From assembly GCF_947495715.1 (NCBI RefSeq), contig NZ_CANLZU010000004.1, forward strand, positions 119,681-183,680: a stretch of 64,000 nt of DNA. The letters are read 5' to 3'. This DNA is from an uncultured Oceanisphaera sp. Its GTDB lineage: Bacteria; Pseudomonadota; Gammaproteobacteria; Enterobacterales; Aeromonadaceae. The translations under genes were made by a program, and so were the position numbers. This document shows positions 27,392-36,974 of the stretch, piece after piece (within the stretch, counting starts at the first letter, position 1; every line of letters begins with the position of its first letter). The notes beneath the pieces were generated by a model that was not told where the DNA came from, did no database searches, and saw only the letters and a list, made by a program, of their open reading frames with translations.

Positions 27392-27757
27392 TTATACCAA
27401 TCTGTAAAACTCACTGAGCTGTTTGGCTGCCCCGAAAAGGTCGAACGAAGGGTCGACTCCACCGACACGCTGAACCGCATCCCTGCGACGCTCAGCACAT
27501 GACGTCCTGTCATGTGATGGTCGGTAGAGTTGAACCCTTCATCCGCCCCTCTGCTGCGGCGTCGCCTGTGGGAGCGTCCTGCAGACAACTCGGGGCTTAA
27601 GGAGAGGCAACAGAGATCGGCTCCCACGACCGTGAAATGCCAGGGATGGCATTTTCCGAGCCCCCATGGATGGGTTTACGGCGTGTCGCGGGAGGTGACT
27701 CTGTTTCCTCGAGTATTCAGTTTAAACTAGATCATATTTTTACTTAGATTGGTATTA
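27392..27757 (-). mobile_element. MITE-like element, copy A
   Basis: A ~366-base non-coding element that begins TTATACCAATCT and ends AGATTGGTATTA. TACCAATCT and its complement form 9-10-bp terminal inverted repeats, and a TTA at each end looks like a 3-base target duplication. The interior is nearly the reverse complement of 36975-37341 (copy B). For example, GCGACGCCGCAGCAGAGGGG and CATGACAGGACGTCATGTGC occur in both when one copy is reversed. It holds several internal palindromes and no transposase; the short open frames inside are by-products of the repeat. Confidence 0.85.
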
Positions 27758-27832
27758 CTAATGATGAGGAACCGACTCGTGACGTACGAGTCAGTATCAC
27801 CAGAACAGGCATCCGGCCAGTGAGACCGGATA

Positions 27833-28063
27833 TCAATCCGTGAGACATGCCAGTAATACTCTCTGTACCTCGGGATGCAGCAGTTCCCGCCTGGCCAGCA
27901 GCGATGCCAGCCGTTCCTGCCATAATGCCCGCTCCGATCCCGCCAGCGCCTCGTTCAACCGGTCGGTACACTCCGCCAGCGTCAGCCGTGTCGCCTCGGC
28001 TATCCCCCACGCCTGTAGCTGGGCACGAAAATCGTCCTGGTCAATCAGTTCGCTGATCATCAT
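27833..28063 (-). CDS. Small hypothetical protein (76 aa)
   Basis: Unrecognised small acidic-to-neutral protein, predicted mostly helical (LDNEAL-like helices, for example LTLAECTDRLNEALAGSERA). No signal peptide or membrane span. AGAGGA lies about eight bases before its ATG, and codon use looks like that of real genes here. It stands alone between MITE copy A and the acetoacetyl-CoA synthetase gene on the same strand, so it may be the tail of that transcript. No function can be assigned. Confidence 0.55.
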   Translation of the reverse strand: MMISELIDQDDFRAQLQAWGIAEATRLTLAECTDRLNEALAGSERALWQERLASLLARRELLHPEVQRVLLACLTD

Positions 28064-28223
28064 GGTTCTGTCCTCTTCAAATTATTTTGCCATAGCCTAT
28101 GCAGCGGGCTTCCGTCCGGCAATAGGTCATAGCCGGTCAGGTCGCATTCAGGACAGTCGGCGGCCGGCGGCACGACGGCCCGTTAACCGGGCCGTCGTGC
28201 CGTGGTAGTGGCAGAGGGCTTTA

Positions 28224-30170
28224 TCAGCAGGTCAGTTGCGGTAAATCCCGGTACAAGGCCAGCGCCTCGGGGTTCGCCAGTGCATCCAGGTTTTTCACCT
28301 GCTGTCCTTCGACGGTGCTGCGAATTGCCAGCTCTACCAGTTTTCCGGTGCGGGTGCGGGGGATATCCGCCACCTGGATAATCTTGCTCGGCACATGCCG
28401 CGGTGTGGTATTGCTGCGAATGGTCTGGCGAATCTCCTGTTCCAGTGCCGTATCGAGGCGGTAACCGGGTTTGAGCACCACAAACAACACCACACGTACA
28501 TCATCCTGCCAGCTCTGGCCGATGGCGACGGCTTCCTGCACCGCGGCGACCTTTTCGACCTGGCGGTAAATCTCGGCGGTGCCGATGCGAACCCCACCCG
28601 GATTGAGCACCGCATCGGAACGGCCGTGAATCACCACGCCGCCACTGGGGGTCAGCTCGGCATAGTCGCCATGGGCCCAGACATTGTCGAAGGTGCTGAA
28701 ATAGGCGTCGTGGTACTTGTGGCCGTCGCTGTCGTTCCAGAAGCCGATGGGCATGGCCGGAAAGGGCCGGCTACAGATCAGCTCGCCCTTGCCGCTGGCC
28801 ACCGGCCGGCCGTCGTCCCGAATTTCGACCGCCATTCCGAGCCCCCGGCACTGCAGCTCACCGGCACGCACCGGCAGAATCGGGCAGCCCAGGGCAAAGC
28901 ACGACAGTATGTCGGTGCCGCCCGAGATTGACGACAGGCAGAGATCGCGTTTGACCTCCCGATAGACATATTCGAAGCTCTCGTGGGTCAGTGCCGAGCC
29001 GGTGGACAGTATGGTTCTGAGCGCGTCCAGCCGGTGGCTGGTCCCCGGTCGAATGCCGGCCTTTTCCTGGGCGGCGATATATTTGGCGCCGGTGCCGAAG
29101 ACGGTGACCTTTTCCTGTTCCACTATATCCCATAGCACCTCTGCCGTGGGGGCAAAGGGGGAGCCGTCAAACAGCACCAGGGTGGCGCCGGTGGCCAGGC
29201 CACTGAGCATCCAGTTCCACATCATCCAGCCACAGGTGGTGTAATAGAACAGCGTATCCTCGCGTTTGAGATCGGTATGCAGCTGATGCTCCTTGAGGTG
29301 CTGCAACAGGGTGCCGCCAACGCCATGGACGATACACTTGGGTACGCCGGTGGTACCGGAGGAGTAGAGGATACAAAGCGGGCTGTCGAAAGCCACCTGG
29401 GTAAATTCGAGTGTCGTTGCCGCCGGGTCGATAAAGTCATCGAGCAGCACGGCGCCGGGCACAAGGCTCAGATCCGCAGTGGTGTCGAGGTAGGGCATCA
29501 CCACCAGCCGGCAAGGCTCGGGCAAGTGCGGCAGCACCTGCGCCAAGCGCTCCAGCGAGTTGAAGGTCTTGCCGTTGTAGAGGTAACCGTCGGTGGTAAA
29601 GATGACCTTGGGCGTGGTCTGACCGAAGCGATCCAGCACCCCTTGAAGACCAAAATCGGGCGAACAGGCGGTCCAGACGGCGCCAAGGCTGGCGGTGGCC
29701 AGCATGGCAACGACGGTATCGATGACGTTCGGCACAAAGCCCGCCACCCGATCGCCCTCGACCACTCCGACCCGGCGCAAGCCCGCGGCTACCTGGGCCA
29801 CTCGCCGGTGAAGCTCGGCATAACTCAGGCTGTCGCGTCGACCGGCCTCGTTACGAAACACCAGTGCCGGACGCTCGTCACAAAAACGCAGCAGGTTTTC
29901 GGCGTAGTTCAGCCGAGCCTCGGGAAACCAGCGTGCGCCGGGCATCCGTTCGCCATCGACCAGCACCCGTTCGCCGCGTTCGCTCGCCTTTACCTCGGCA
30001 AAATCCCAGACCAGTGACCAGAAGTCCTCCGGCCGTTCTATCGACCAGCGATAGAGCGTATCGTAGCGGTCGACATGCATACCGGCCCGCTCGCCGGCCT
30101 GTTGCATGAATCGATGCAGGTTGCTGCGCTCGATTTGCATGGCATCTGGTTGCCACAGAATTCTGTTCAT
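28224..30170 (-). CDS. Acetoacetate-CoA ligase (acetoacetyl-CoA synthetase)
   Basis: ATP-dependent acyl-CoA ligase of 648 residues that activates acetoacetate. AMP-binding motifs are ILYSSGTTGVPKCIVHG (about 270-285), YTTCGWMMWNWMLSG (about 310-325, typical of acetoacetyl-CoA synthetase), SISGGTDI and the C-terminal catalytic lysine region RTRTGKLVELAIR. Neighbouring cdhC releases acetoacetate when it cleaves 3-dehydrocarnitine, so this enzyme recovers that carbon as acetoacetyl-CoA. It is transcribed on the minus strand with cdhB upstream. Confidence 0.92.
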   Translation of the reverse strand: MNRILWQPDAMQIERSNLHRFMQQAGERAGMHVDRYDTLYRWSIERPEDFWSLVWDFAEVKASERGERVLVDGERMPGARWFPEARLNYAENLLRFCDERPALVFRNEAGRRDSLSYAELHRRVAQVAAGLRRVGVVEGDRVAGFVPNVIDTVVAMLATASLGAVWTACSPDFGLQGVLDRFGQTTPKVIFTTDGYLYNGKTFNSLERLAQVLPHLPEPCRLVVMPYLDTTADLSLVPGAVLLDDFIDPAATTLEFTQVAFDSPLCILYSSGTTGVPKCIVHGVGGTLLQHLKEHQLHTDLKREDTLFYYTTCGWMMWNWMLSGLATGATLVLFDGSPFAPTAEVLWDIVEQEKVTVFGTGAKYIAAQEKAGIRPGTSHRLDALRTILSTGSALTHESFEYVYREVKRDLCLSSISGGTDILSCFALGCPILPVRAGELQCRGLGMAVEIRDDGRPVASGKGELICSRPFPAMPIGFWNDSDGHKYHDAYFSTFDNVWAHGDYAELTPSGGVVIHGRSDAVLNPGGVRIGTAEIYRQVEKVAAVQEAVAIGQSWQDDVRVVLFVVLKPGYRLDTALEQEIRQTIRSNTTPRHVPSKIIQVADIPRTRTGKLVELAIRSTVEGQQVKNLDALANPEALALYRDLPQLTC

Positions 30171-30308
30171 CGTTACCGCTCCTCGTCGTGTCCTTGTGAG
30201 AGTGAGTCATGGGTACAGCTCACGCGATGTCGCCAGCCGGTTGATTGCTGGTTTTATTGGGTTTTTCAATGCGTGTTTCGGTTAAGTCAAACCGCGAGAG
30301 TCTCTGGT

Positions 30309-30791
30309 TCAGCTGCGCGGCCGTGTCAGGGCGATGCTGCGCCCGGCCAGTGCCGGCCAGTCCTGGTTGCCCTGGCGCTGTTGCAAGGTTGCGACCCGGT
30401 CTGCGGTAGCGGGCAGCATGGGTGCGGCCCGGTGGGCCGACATGTCCATGTGCAGCAACAGGGTTTCCATCGCCGCCAGCTCCATGCCGCTGTCGCCGTG
30501 ACGCATGGTGAAAAAGACCCGCAGCTTTTTGGCATCGCTTTCGAGCAGCCGGGCATCTACCTGCAAGGGTTCGCCCAGACTCACTTCCCGCAAATAGTGC
30601 ACCATGCTCTGCAACGTATAGACAGATACCTGATATTCGGCGCGAAACGCCTCGTCCAGGCCAATCTGCACCATGAATTCATCGATGGCCTTGCTGAACA
30701 CCAGCACATAACAGGCGTCATTCATGTGACCGTTATAATCGATCCACTCGGGCAGGACAGGCCCGTCAAATACCTTGAGTTCAGTTGCCAT
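30309..30791 (-). CDS. cdhB: Betainyl-CoA thioesterase (hot-dog fold)
   Basis: Predicted cytosolic 4-hydroxybenzoyl-CoA-thioesterase-like protein of 160 residues with the hot-dog signature PEWIDYNGHMNDACYVLVFS (about 13-32). By context it hydrolyses betainyl-CoA to glycine betaine and CoA, the last step of carnitine-to-betaine conversion. I start it at ATG 30791, which gives MATELKVFDGP and normal family length. The open frame runs far upstream, but that extension lies opposite the regulator gene and has no family match. It is divergent from cdhR. Confidence 0.87.
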   Translation of the reverse strand: MATELKVFDGPVLPEWIDYNGHMNDACYVLVFSKAIDEFMVQIGLDEAFRAEYQVSVYTLQSMVHYLREVSLGEPLQVDARLLESDAKKLRVFFTMRHGDSGMELAAMETLLLHMDMSAHRAAPMLPATADRVATLQQRQGNQDWPALAGRSIALTRPRS

Positions 30792-30974
30792 GTTCAGTCT
30801 CTTGTGAAGATTGCGCCAATGTACCTTTTGGACAATACTAACCCTCCTTTCCTGAAAAATTTGCCTGAATCCGCCTATTATTAGCCCTGAATATGAACGG
30901 AGACTGTGGGAGAGGCGTCGCGGATTGCAGACCAACACCCGAAACAACCGTACATCCAAGGACCGAGTGAACCC

Positions 30975-31931
30975 ATGTTTGGAGATCGTCCCCACCGTTA
31001 CCCTCAAGTCATTGGTTTTTTGCTGGTACCCGGCTTCTCGCTGTTCGGCCTGACGGCCATGCTGGATCCGTTGCGCCACGCCAACCAAAGCAGCAACCGC
31101 GAACTGTATCGCTGGCAACTGATCTCGGAGCAGGGCGGGGCGGTGCGCAGCAGCGACAACCTGGACATCATGAGCGACACCGGAGTCCGTGATCTTTCGG
31201 TGTGCGAAACACTGATTATCTGTTCCGGCTACGATCCCCATGCCCAAATTACCCCCGGTTTGCTGGGGTTTATTCGCAAGCAGGCCAGCCACGGCGCCGA
31301 TATTGGCTGTCAGGACACCGGCGCCTATATTGCCGCCGCCGCCGGCATACTGGACGGCTACAGTGCCACTCTGCACTGGGAGAATCTGCAGAGCACCGCA
31401 GAGGCGTTTCCCCGGGTCGATTTGGTACAGGAACTGCTGGTGGTGGATCGAGGCCGCTTCTCGTGCCCCGGTGCCCTGTCGGGACTCGACATGATGCTTT
31501 ATCTGATCGGTACCCAGCATGGCAATGGCCTGGCGACCACGGTGTCGGACAAGCTGATCTATACCCACAAGCGGGCCCACAGTGACCCCCAACGCATCTC
31601 GCTGCAGAAGCGCCTGGACAGCCGCAATCCGCGTCTGGTCGAAGCCGTGCAGTTAATGGAGCGTAATCTCGAGGAGCCGCTGCGCATCAGAGAAATGGCC
31701 GCTCAGCTTCAGCTATCCGAGCGGGAGCTCGAGCGCCTGTTCCGCCATTATCTGCAGCAGACCCCCAGCGCCTACTATCGCAACCTGCGTCTGGACCAGG
31801 CCCGCTGGATGCTGCAGCAAACCAGCCAGAGTGTGACCGATATCTCCGTCGCCTGCGGCTTTGCCTCCCTGTCTCACTTCACCCGCAGCTACCAGCAGCG
31901 CTTCAACAAAAATCCCAGCCGAGAGCGCTGA
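30975..31931 (+). CDS. cdhR: AraC/GlxA-family regulator of carnitine catabolism
   Basis: Transcription factor of about 318 residues. It has an N-terminal DJ-1/PfpI-like (class I amidotransferase fold) sensor domain, about 10-190 with GFLLVPGFSLFGLTAMLDPL, and a C-terminal AraC helix-turn-helix pair (about 215-315). The latter shows IREMAAQLQLSERELERLFR and ISVACGFASLSHFTRSYQQRF. The start at 30975 follows AAGGA twelve bases upstream. It sits between divergent cdhB and cdhC, the same relation as CdhR in Pseudomonas. It probably senses carnitine or a product and activates the block. Confidence 0.88.
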   Translation: MFGDRPHRYPQVIGFLLVPGFSLFGLTAMLDPLRHANQSSNRELYRWQLISEQGGAVRSSDNLDIMSDTGVRDLSVCETLIICSGYDPHAQITPGLLGFIRKQASHGADIGCQDTGAYIAAAAGILDGYSATLHWENLQSTAEAFPRVDLVQELLVVDRGRFSCPGALSGLDMMLYLIGTQHGNGLATTVSDKLIYTHKRAHSDPQRISLQKRLDSRNPRLVEAVQLMERNLEEPLRIREMAAQLQLSERELERLFRHYLQQTPSAYYRNLRLDQARWMLQQTSQSVTDISVACGFASLSHFTRSYQQRFNKNPSRER

Positions 31932-32163
31932 GCCGCATCCGCCAACATATTCAAGGCCTGCTGTCACACCGCCGGCGCAAACGAATATACCTTGTTCATT
32001 TGCGACACCGGCCGGATATGTTCGTATTTAGTAAAAAATGAATCGCATAAAGGCAAAAGACTCCTGCCGATACGCGTAACTTTAATGACCAGCCGGATGC
32101 ACCGGGCGGTCTTGCCACTGCCTCCCGGCTCGACAACACAAAACACCAGGAGTCAGAATCGCC

Positions 32164-33054
32164 ATGAATCAGGACGTCATCATCACCTGCGCCGTTACCG
32201 GTGCCGCCGATACCGCCAACCGCAGCCCGCACGTGCCGGTTACCCCGAAAGAGATTGCCGATGCCGCCATCGAGGCCTGGAATGCCGGTGCCGCCATTGC
32301 CCACATGCATGTGCGCGATCCCGAAACCAAACAGTGTTCCCGCCGCCTGGATCTGTACGCCGAAGTCTGCGAGCGTCTGCGCGCCGCCGACTGCGACGTT
32401 ATCATCAACCTGACCGCCGGCATGGGGGGCGACCTCTATATCGGCCCCGAGGAAAACCCCACCGCCTTCTGCCCGGAAACCGACCTGGTCGGTGGCCTCG
32501 AGCGACTGGTACATATCGAAGAGCTGAAGCCCGAGATCTGTACCCTGGACTGCGGTTCGGTCAATTTCGGTGACAGCAACCTGGTGTACATCTCGACGCC
32601 GGACATGCTGCGCAAGGCGGCGGCCCGTATCCAGCAGCTGGACGTTACCGTCGAACTGGAAATTTTCGACACCGGCAACCTCTGGTTTGCGCTGCAGATG
32701 ATGAAAGAAGGGCTACTGGACGACAACGCCATGTTCCAGCTCTGCCAGGGCATTCCCTGGGGCACACCGCCGGAGCTGAGCCTGCTCAAGGGCATGGTCG
32801 ACATGCTGCCGGCCAACACCAACTGGACCGCCTTTGCACTGGGCCGCAACCAGTTGCCCTGGGCGGCGCAGTCAGCCCTGCTCGGCGGCCATATTCGCGT
32901 CGGCCTCGAAGACAACCTGTATCTGGGCAAGGGCCGGTTCGCCACCAACGGCCAGCTGGTCGAGCGCGCCGTCAATATCGTCGAAAATATGGGATCTCGG
33001 GTGCTCAGCCCCAGCGAAGCCCGCCAGAAACTGCGTCTGCGTGGCACTCAGTAA
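32164..33054 (+). CDS. cdhC: 3-dehydrocarnitine:acetyl-CoA trimethylamine-acetyl transferase (BKACE)
   Basis: Beta-keto-acid cleavage enzyme of 296 residues with zinc-site motif [15 protein letters not shown] (about 43-57), [13 protein letters not shown] and [15 protein letters not shown] near the C-terminus. It reacts 3-dehydrocarnitine with acetyl-CoA to give betainyl-CoA and acetoacetate. cdhA follows 47 bases downstream on the same strand, cdhB is close by and cdhR is just upstream. That context picks carnitine over the other substrates used by this family. Confidence 0.91.
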   Translation: MNQDVIITCAVTGAADTANRSPHVPVTPKEIADAAIEAWNAGAAIAHMHVRDPETKQCSRRLDLYAEVCERLRAADCDVIINLTAGMGGDLYIGPEENPTAFCPETDLVGGLERLVHIEELKPEICTLDCGSVNFGDSNLVYISTPDMLRKAAARIQQLDVTVELEIFDTGNLWFALQMMKEGLLDDNAMFQLCQGIPWGTPPELSLLKGMVDMLPANTNWTAFALGRNQLPWAAQSALLGGHIRVGLEDNLYLGKGRFATNGQLVERAVNIVENMGSRVLSPSEARQKLRLRGTQ

Positions 33055-33101
33055 CGCCCGTTGTAACGACACAGCACTCAACCCTATTCGGAGCAAATAC
33101 C

Positions 33102-34070
33102 ATGACTCGTCCTCTACCAACTGAAGTTACCAAGGCCGGCGTGCTCGGCACCGGTGTTATCGGCGGCGCCTGGGCGCTGCATTTTCTGAGAATGGGCATG
33201 GACGTGGTCGCCTATGATCCGGGCCCCAATGCGCGTGAAAAACTGCTGGCGATGGTGGAGCAAATCTGGCCGACCATGCAGAAGCTGGGCCTGCGCGAGG
33301 GCGCAAGCCCCAGCCGGCTGCGCTTTGCCGACAGCCTGGAAGAGTTGGTCAACAGCGTTGAGGTGATTCAGGAAAGTACGCCGGAAAACCTGAATGCCAA
33401 GCGCGGCCTGTTCGCCGAACTCGACCGGCTGGCCCCGCCCGACGTGGTGATTATTTCCAGTACCTCGGGGTTTGCCATGACCGACATGGCCGTCGAGGTG
33501 CAGCAGCAGGCCGATCGCTTTGTGGTCGGTCATCCGTTCAACCCGCCCTATCTGGTGCCTTTTTGCGAAGTCTGTGGCGGCGAACGAACCAGCCAGGACG
33601 TGGTTGACTGGACGGCGGCCTTCTATGAGGCGATCGAGAAGCAGGTTGCCAAGATGGACAAGGAATTGCCGGGCTTTATCGGCAACCGTTTGCAGGAAGC
33701 CCTGTGGCGCGAGGCCCTGCACATGGTGGCCAACAACGAATGCTCGGTCGAGGATATCGACAAGGCCATCGCCTATGGGCCGGGTCTGCGCTGGGCCATT
33801 ATGGGCCACTGTCTGACCTATCACCTGGGCGGCGGCCAGGGCGGCATGGCGCACCTGCTGGATCACTTCGAGGAATCGCTGAAAGAGCCATGGACCCGTT
33901 TGGATGCGCCTGAACTGACACCGCAGCTGAAAGACGATATGGTAGCCGGCTGCCTGAACCAGGCCAATGGTGCCTCGATCAATGAACTGATTCAGGAACG
34001 TGACGACTGCCTGATCCGTATCATGCAGACACTCAAGGAATATCGCGACGAGCAGGGTATTCGTCGTTAA
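33102..34070 (+). CDS. cdhA: L-carnitine 3-dehydrogenase
   Basis: NAD-dependent enzyme of about 322 residues in the 3-hydroxyacyl-CoA dehydrogenase superfamily that oxidises L-carnitine to 3-dehydrocarnitine. The Rossmann motif GVLGTGVIGGAWALHFLRMG is at about 10-30. Further landmarks are IQESTPENLNAKRGLF, STSGFAMTDMA, VGHPFNPPYLVPFCEVCGG and FIGNRLQEALWREALHMV. Co-directional with cdhC. The next gene is a BCCT carrier, which probably supplies the substrate. Confidence 0.92.
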   Translation: MTRPLPTEVTKAGVLGTGVIGGAWALHFLRMGMDVVAYDPGPNAREKLLAMVEQIWPTMQKLGLREGASPSRLRFADSLEELVNSVEVIQESTPENLNAKRGLFAELDRLAPPDVVIISSTSGFAMTDMAVEVQQQADRFVVGHPFNPPYLVPFCEVCGGERTSQDVVDWTAAFYEAIEKQVAKMDKELPGFIGNRLQEALWREALHMVANNECSVEDIDKAIAYGPGLRWAIMGHCLTYHLGGGQGGMAHLLDHFEESLKEPWTRLDAPELTPQLKDDMVAGCLNQANGASINELIQERDDCLIRIMQTLKEYRDEQGIRR

Positions 34071-34078
34071 CACACCTG

Positions 34079-34105
34079 CAATGGGGCAGGGTTAAGGCCC
34101 CATTG
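34079..34105 (+). terminator. Possible terminator after cdhA
   Basis: CAATGGGGC and GCCCCATTG form a 9-bp perfect stem around a 9-base loop immediately after the stop. The T tract is poor (CCGTTTATC), so it may attenuate rather than stop transcription. Confidence 0.5.
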
Positions 34106-34188
34106 CCGTTTATCACCAACATCAAGGAGGCTGTTTATCCATCGAGCAATACAAGGACCCGTATTATGGCTTATCGGAGACAAACAGA

Positions 34189-35862
34189 ATGTCTATAGAA
34201 CAACAACTTGCAGATAATCACGGTCGTTTCAAGACCGATGTCCTGGCCCGCAAGGGCCTGTTCAAGGGGATGCACAGGGGAATGACGGTGGCCTCGGCCG
34301 CGCTGGTGCTCGCCTTCGTGCTCTTCACCGGCTTCAATACCGAACTGGCCAGCAGTATCTTCGGCACCGCCCGCAGCTGGATTGAAACCACCTTCGGCTG
34401 GTACTACCTGGTCACGGTGGTGTTTCTGATCGCGACCTGCTTCTACATCGTGTTCAGCCGACATGGCAGCACTCGTCTTGGCGATGACGACACCCGACCC
34501 GAGTTCAGCAACTTTGCCTGGTTTTCGATGTTGTTTTCCGCCGGCATCGGTATCGGCATCCTGTTTTTCGGTGTCGCCGAGCCCATCTTCTACCTCGACA
34601 ACAGCGGCGCCTTTGGCTACCCCAACAACCCCTACGCCGACATGGCCGGCGCCACCGGTCTCGGTTATGACCGGGCCGTCGATGCTCTGCGCGTTACCTT
34701 TTTTCACTGGGGCTTCCACGGCTGGGCGGTTTACGTCATCGTCGGCCTGTCGCTGGCCTATTTTGCCTACCGCAAGAAACTGCCGCTGGCGCTGCGTTCG
34801 GCCCTCTATCCCTTTATCGGCGATCGCATCTATGGCCCCATCGGTCATGTGGTGGATATGCTCGGCGTACTCGGCTGTGTCTTTGGCGTCGCCACTTCGC
34901 TGGGGCTTGGCGTCAGCCAGATGTCGGTCGGTCTGGAACGGCTGATCGGGGTCGACCCGGGTATCAACACCCAATTGGTGCTGATCGCCCTGATTTCCGT
35001 GATTTCCATTCTGTCGGCCGTGTCGGGCGTTCAGCGCGGCATCAAGATCATTTCCGAGTGGAACATCATTATTTCGGTGCTGGTTATCGGCTTTTTCCTG
35101 TTTGGTGGCCCGACCGCCTGGCTGCTGGGCATTTTTGCCGAATCCCTCGGTGATTACCTGGTCAACTTCGTGCAGATGGGACTCTGGTTCCCCGAAGAGG
35201 AAGGCCCTGCCAGCTGGCAGAATGGCTGGACCGTGTTTTATTGGGGCTGGTGGCTGGCCTGGGCACCCTTCGTCGGCCTGTTCATTGCCCGAATCTCCAA
35301 GGGCCGCACCCTGCGTGAATTCGTGCTCGGTGTGCTGCTGGTACCGACCCTGGTGATCTTTGTCTGGCTGGGTATCTTCGGTGGTACCGCGCTCTGGCAG
35401 GAACTGAACGCCGCGGGCGGCCCCGGCAATGCGGGCCTGATCACGCTGGTCAATGACTGGAACCTGCCGGCCGCGCTGTTCGCCAGCTCCGACGGCATTG
35501 CCGGTGAAGGCACCCTGGGCTGGATTATTTCGGCGCTGATGGTGTTCCTGCTGATGAGCTGGTTCGTCACCTCGTCGGACTCCAGCACCCTGGTACTGAC
35601 CACCATACTGTCGCTGGGCAATGAAGAGCCGCCACAGCTGTTCCGGGTATTCTGGGGCATAGTGATTGGTCTGGTTGCCGCCGTGCTGCTGCTGGCGGGT
35701 GGCCTCAGCGCCCTGCAAACGGCGCTGATGGCCGCGGCCCTGCCGCTGAGTCTGGTCATTCTGGCCATGACCTGCGGGGTGCTGACATCTCTGTGGCAGG
35801 ACTCGGGACAGGTTCGCGCCCCGAGCACTGTGCCCGGAGTCTCAGAGCCCCAGAACGACTGA
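34189..35862 (+). CDS. BCCT-family betaine/carnitine transporter (first)
   Basis: Inner-membrane carrier of about 557 residues with twelve spans. Typical BCCT features are SAGIGIGILFFGVAEPIFY (about 115-135), FHWGFHGWAVYVIVGLSLAYFAYRK, the WWLAWAPFVGLFIARISKGRT substrate region (about 350-372) and TSSDSSTLVLTTI. The glycine-rich stretch reads GAGIGIG-like (Ser-Ala-Gly-Ile-Gly-Ile-Gly) as in betaine/carnitine members. Position after cdhA points to carnitine or a related betaine. It has short termini without the long C-tail of osmoregulated BCCT carriers, consistent with catabolic uptake. Confidence 0.92.
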   Translation: MSIEQQLADNHGRFKTDVLARKGLFKGMHRGMTVASAALVLAFVLFTGFNTELASSIFGTARSWIETTFGWYYLVTVVFLIATCFYIVFSRHGSTRLGDDDTRPEFSNFAWFSMLFSAGIGIGILFFGVAEPIFYLDNSGAFGYPNNPYADMAGATGLGYDRAVDALRVTFFHWGFHGWAVYVIVGLSLAYFAYRKKLPLALRSALYPFIGDRIYGPIGHVVDMLGVLGCVFGVATSLGLGVSQMSVGLERLIGVDPGINTQLVLIALISVISILSAVSGVQRGIKIISEWNIIISVLVIGFFLFGGPTAWLLGIFAESLGDYLVNFVQMGLWFPEEEGPASWQNGWTVFYWGWWLAWAPFVGLFIARISKGRTLREFVLGVLLVPTLVIFVWLGIFGGTALWQELNAAGGPGNAGLITLVNDWNLPAALFASSDGIAGEGTLGWIISALMVFLLMSWFVTSSDSSTLVLTTILSLGNEEPPQLFRVFWGIVIGLVAAVLLLAGGLSALQTALMAAALPLSLVILAMTCGVLTSLWQDSGQVRAPSTVPGVSEPQND

Positions 35863-35869
35863 CGCCAAC

Positions 35870-35915
35870 CGGGCCTGCGCTGTGTGCCCTCACTGCACAC
35901 GACGCAGGCCCGTTT
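35870..35915 (+). terminator. Long hairpin between BCCT carrier and regulator
   Basis: CGGGCCTGCG pairs perfectly with CGCAGGCCCG. Inside, GTGTGC pairs with GCACAC, and a short T run (TTTC) follows. It ends or attenuates the cdhC-cdhA-carrier transcript just before the next regulator's ribosome site. Confidence 0.7.
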
Positions 35916-35926
35916 CAGGAGTTCAT

Positions 35927-36955
35927 ATGCACGCATCCACACCAACCGGGACGGCGGCGGTGAGCAATCCCGCCGCCGTCCCGCCCATATTGCACCCCGA
36001 CGACGACGGCGTTATTACCGTCTCCTTCCTGCTGTTGCCGGAATACGCCATGGTGTCGCTGCTGTCGGCCATAGAGCCATTGCGCATCGCCAATCGCCTG
36101 GCCGGGCGGGAGCTTTATCGCTGGCAGTGCCTGAGCGAGAACGGCCAGGCCGTGATGGCCAGCAACCAGATGGCACTGCAACAGCATCTGGATATGCACG
36201 CCGTCGACAGGCCGCGCAACCTGTTTGTCAATGCCAGCTTTCACCCCGAACGTCATCAGAGCCGCAACCTTATTGACTGGCTGCGTCGGCTGAACCGGCG
36301 CGACAGCCTGCTGGGCGCGCTGGATACCGGTTGTTACCTGCTGGCCCGGGCCGGTCTATTGAAAGGGCATCGCATTACCCTGCACTGGGAAGCCGTACCG
36401 GCGTTCCAGGAAACCTACCCGGACATTCTGATCAGCCCGGAATTGTTTGAAATCGGCCGCAATCGCATTACCTGTGCCGGCGGTACCGCCGCCACGGACA
36501 TGATGCTGCACCTGATCCGGCAACAGTCGGGCACCGCACTGGCGCTGCAGATTTGCGATCAATGCATCAAGAACGGCATACGGCCGCCTTCCGATCGGCA
36601 GCGCATCGGCCTGCCGCGACAGCTCAATATCCATCATCCCCGGCTGATCCGGGTGCTGGCGCTGATGGAGCAGCATATCGAAACACCGCTGACGCCGGCG
36701 GAACTGGCCGGCAGCGCCTTTATCTCGCTGCGCCAGCTGGAACGGCTGTGCCGGCAGTTTCTGGATACATCACCCTCCGCCTACTACCTGACGTTACGCC
36801 TCGAACGGGCCCGACAGTTGCTGCAGGAGACGGATCTGAGTGTCTGCGAAGTCGGCAGTGCCTGCGGTTTTATCTCGGCATCCGGTTTTTGTCGCAGCTA
36901 CCGGCGTCACTTCAACATGACGCCCGGTGAGCAGCGCCGCCGTGGCGCCGCCTGA
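35927..36955 (+). CDS. AraC/GlxA-family transcriptional regulator
   Basis: Regulator of about 342 residues with a DJ-1/PfpI-like N-terminal domain (about 25-205, with LLPEYAMVSLLSAIEPLRIA) and a C-terminal AraC DNA-binding domain (TPAELAGSAFISLRQLERLC, EVGSACGFISASGFCRSYRR). AGGAG five bases upstream supports ATG 35927. It belongs to the GbdR/CdhR type but is clearly distinct from the three other such regulators in the window. By position it could control the carrier or the gamma-butyrobetaine hydroxylase across the MITE. Effector unknown. Confidence 0.87.
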   Translation: MHASTPTGTAAVSNPAAVPPILHPDDDGVITVSFLLLPEYAMVSLLSAIEPLRIANRLAGRELYRWQCLSENGQAVMASNQMALQQHLDMHAVDRPRNLFVNASFHPERHQSRNLIDWLRRLNRRDSLLGALDTGCYLLARAGLLKGHRITLHWEAVPAFQETYPDILISPELFEIGRNRITCAGGTAATDMMLHLIRQQSGTALALQICDQCIKNGIRPPSDRQRIGLPRQLNIHHPRLIRVLALMEQHIETPLTPAELAGSAFISLRQLERLCRQFLDTSPSAYYLTLRLERARQLLQETDLSVCEVGSACGFISASGFCRSYRRHFNMTPGEQRRRGAA

Positions 36956-36974
36956 TCTTCTGTATGGGAGGAAA

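Noticed and set aside
27331..27627. Short similar open frames in the two MITE-like copies (also 37105-37314)
   Set aside because: Both encode Arg/Ser-rich MGxDLCCLSLSxELSA-type peptides because the DNA is repeated; no ribosome site, frame not conserved to the end, and palindromes explain the sequence.
30792..31592. Long 5' extension of the betainyl-CoA thioesterase gene (to about 31592)
   Set aside because: The extension lies antisense to cdhR and has no family match; ATG 30791 gives the normal 160-residue protein.
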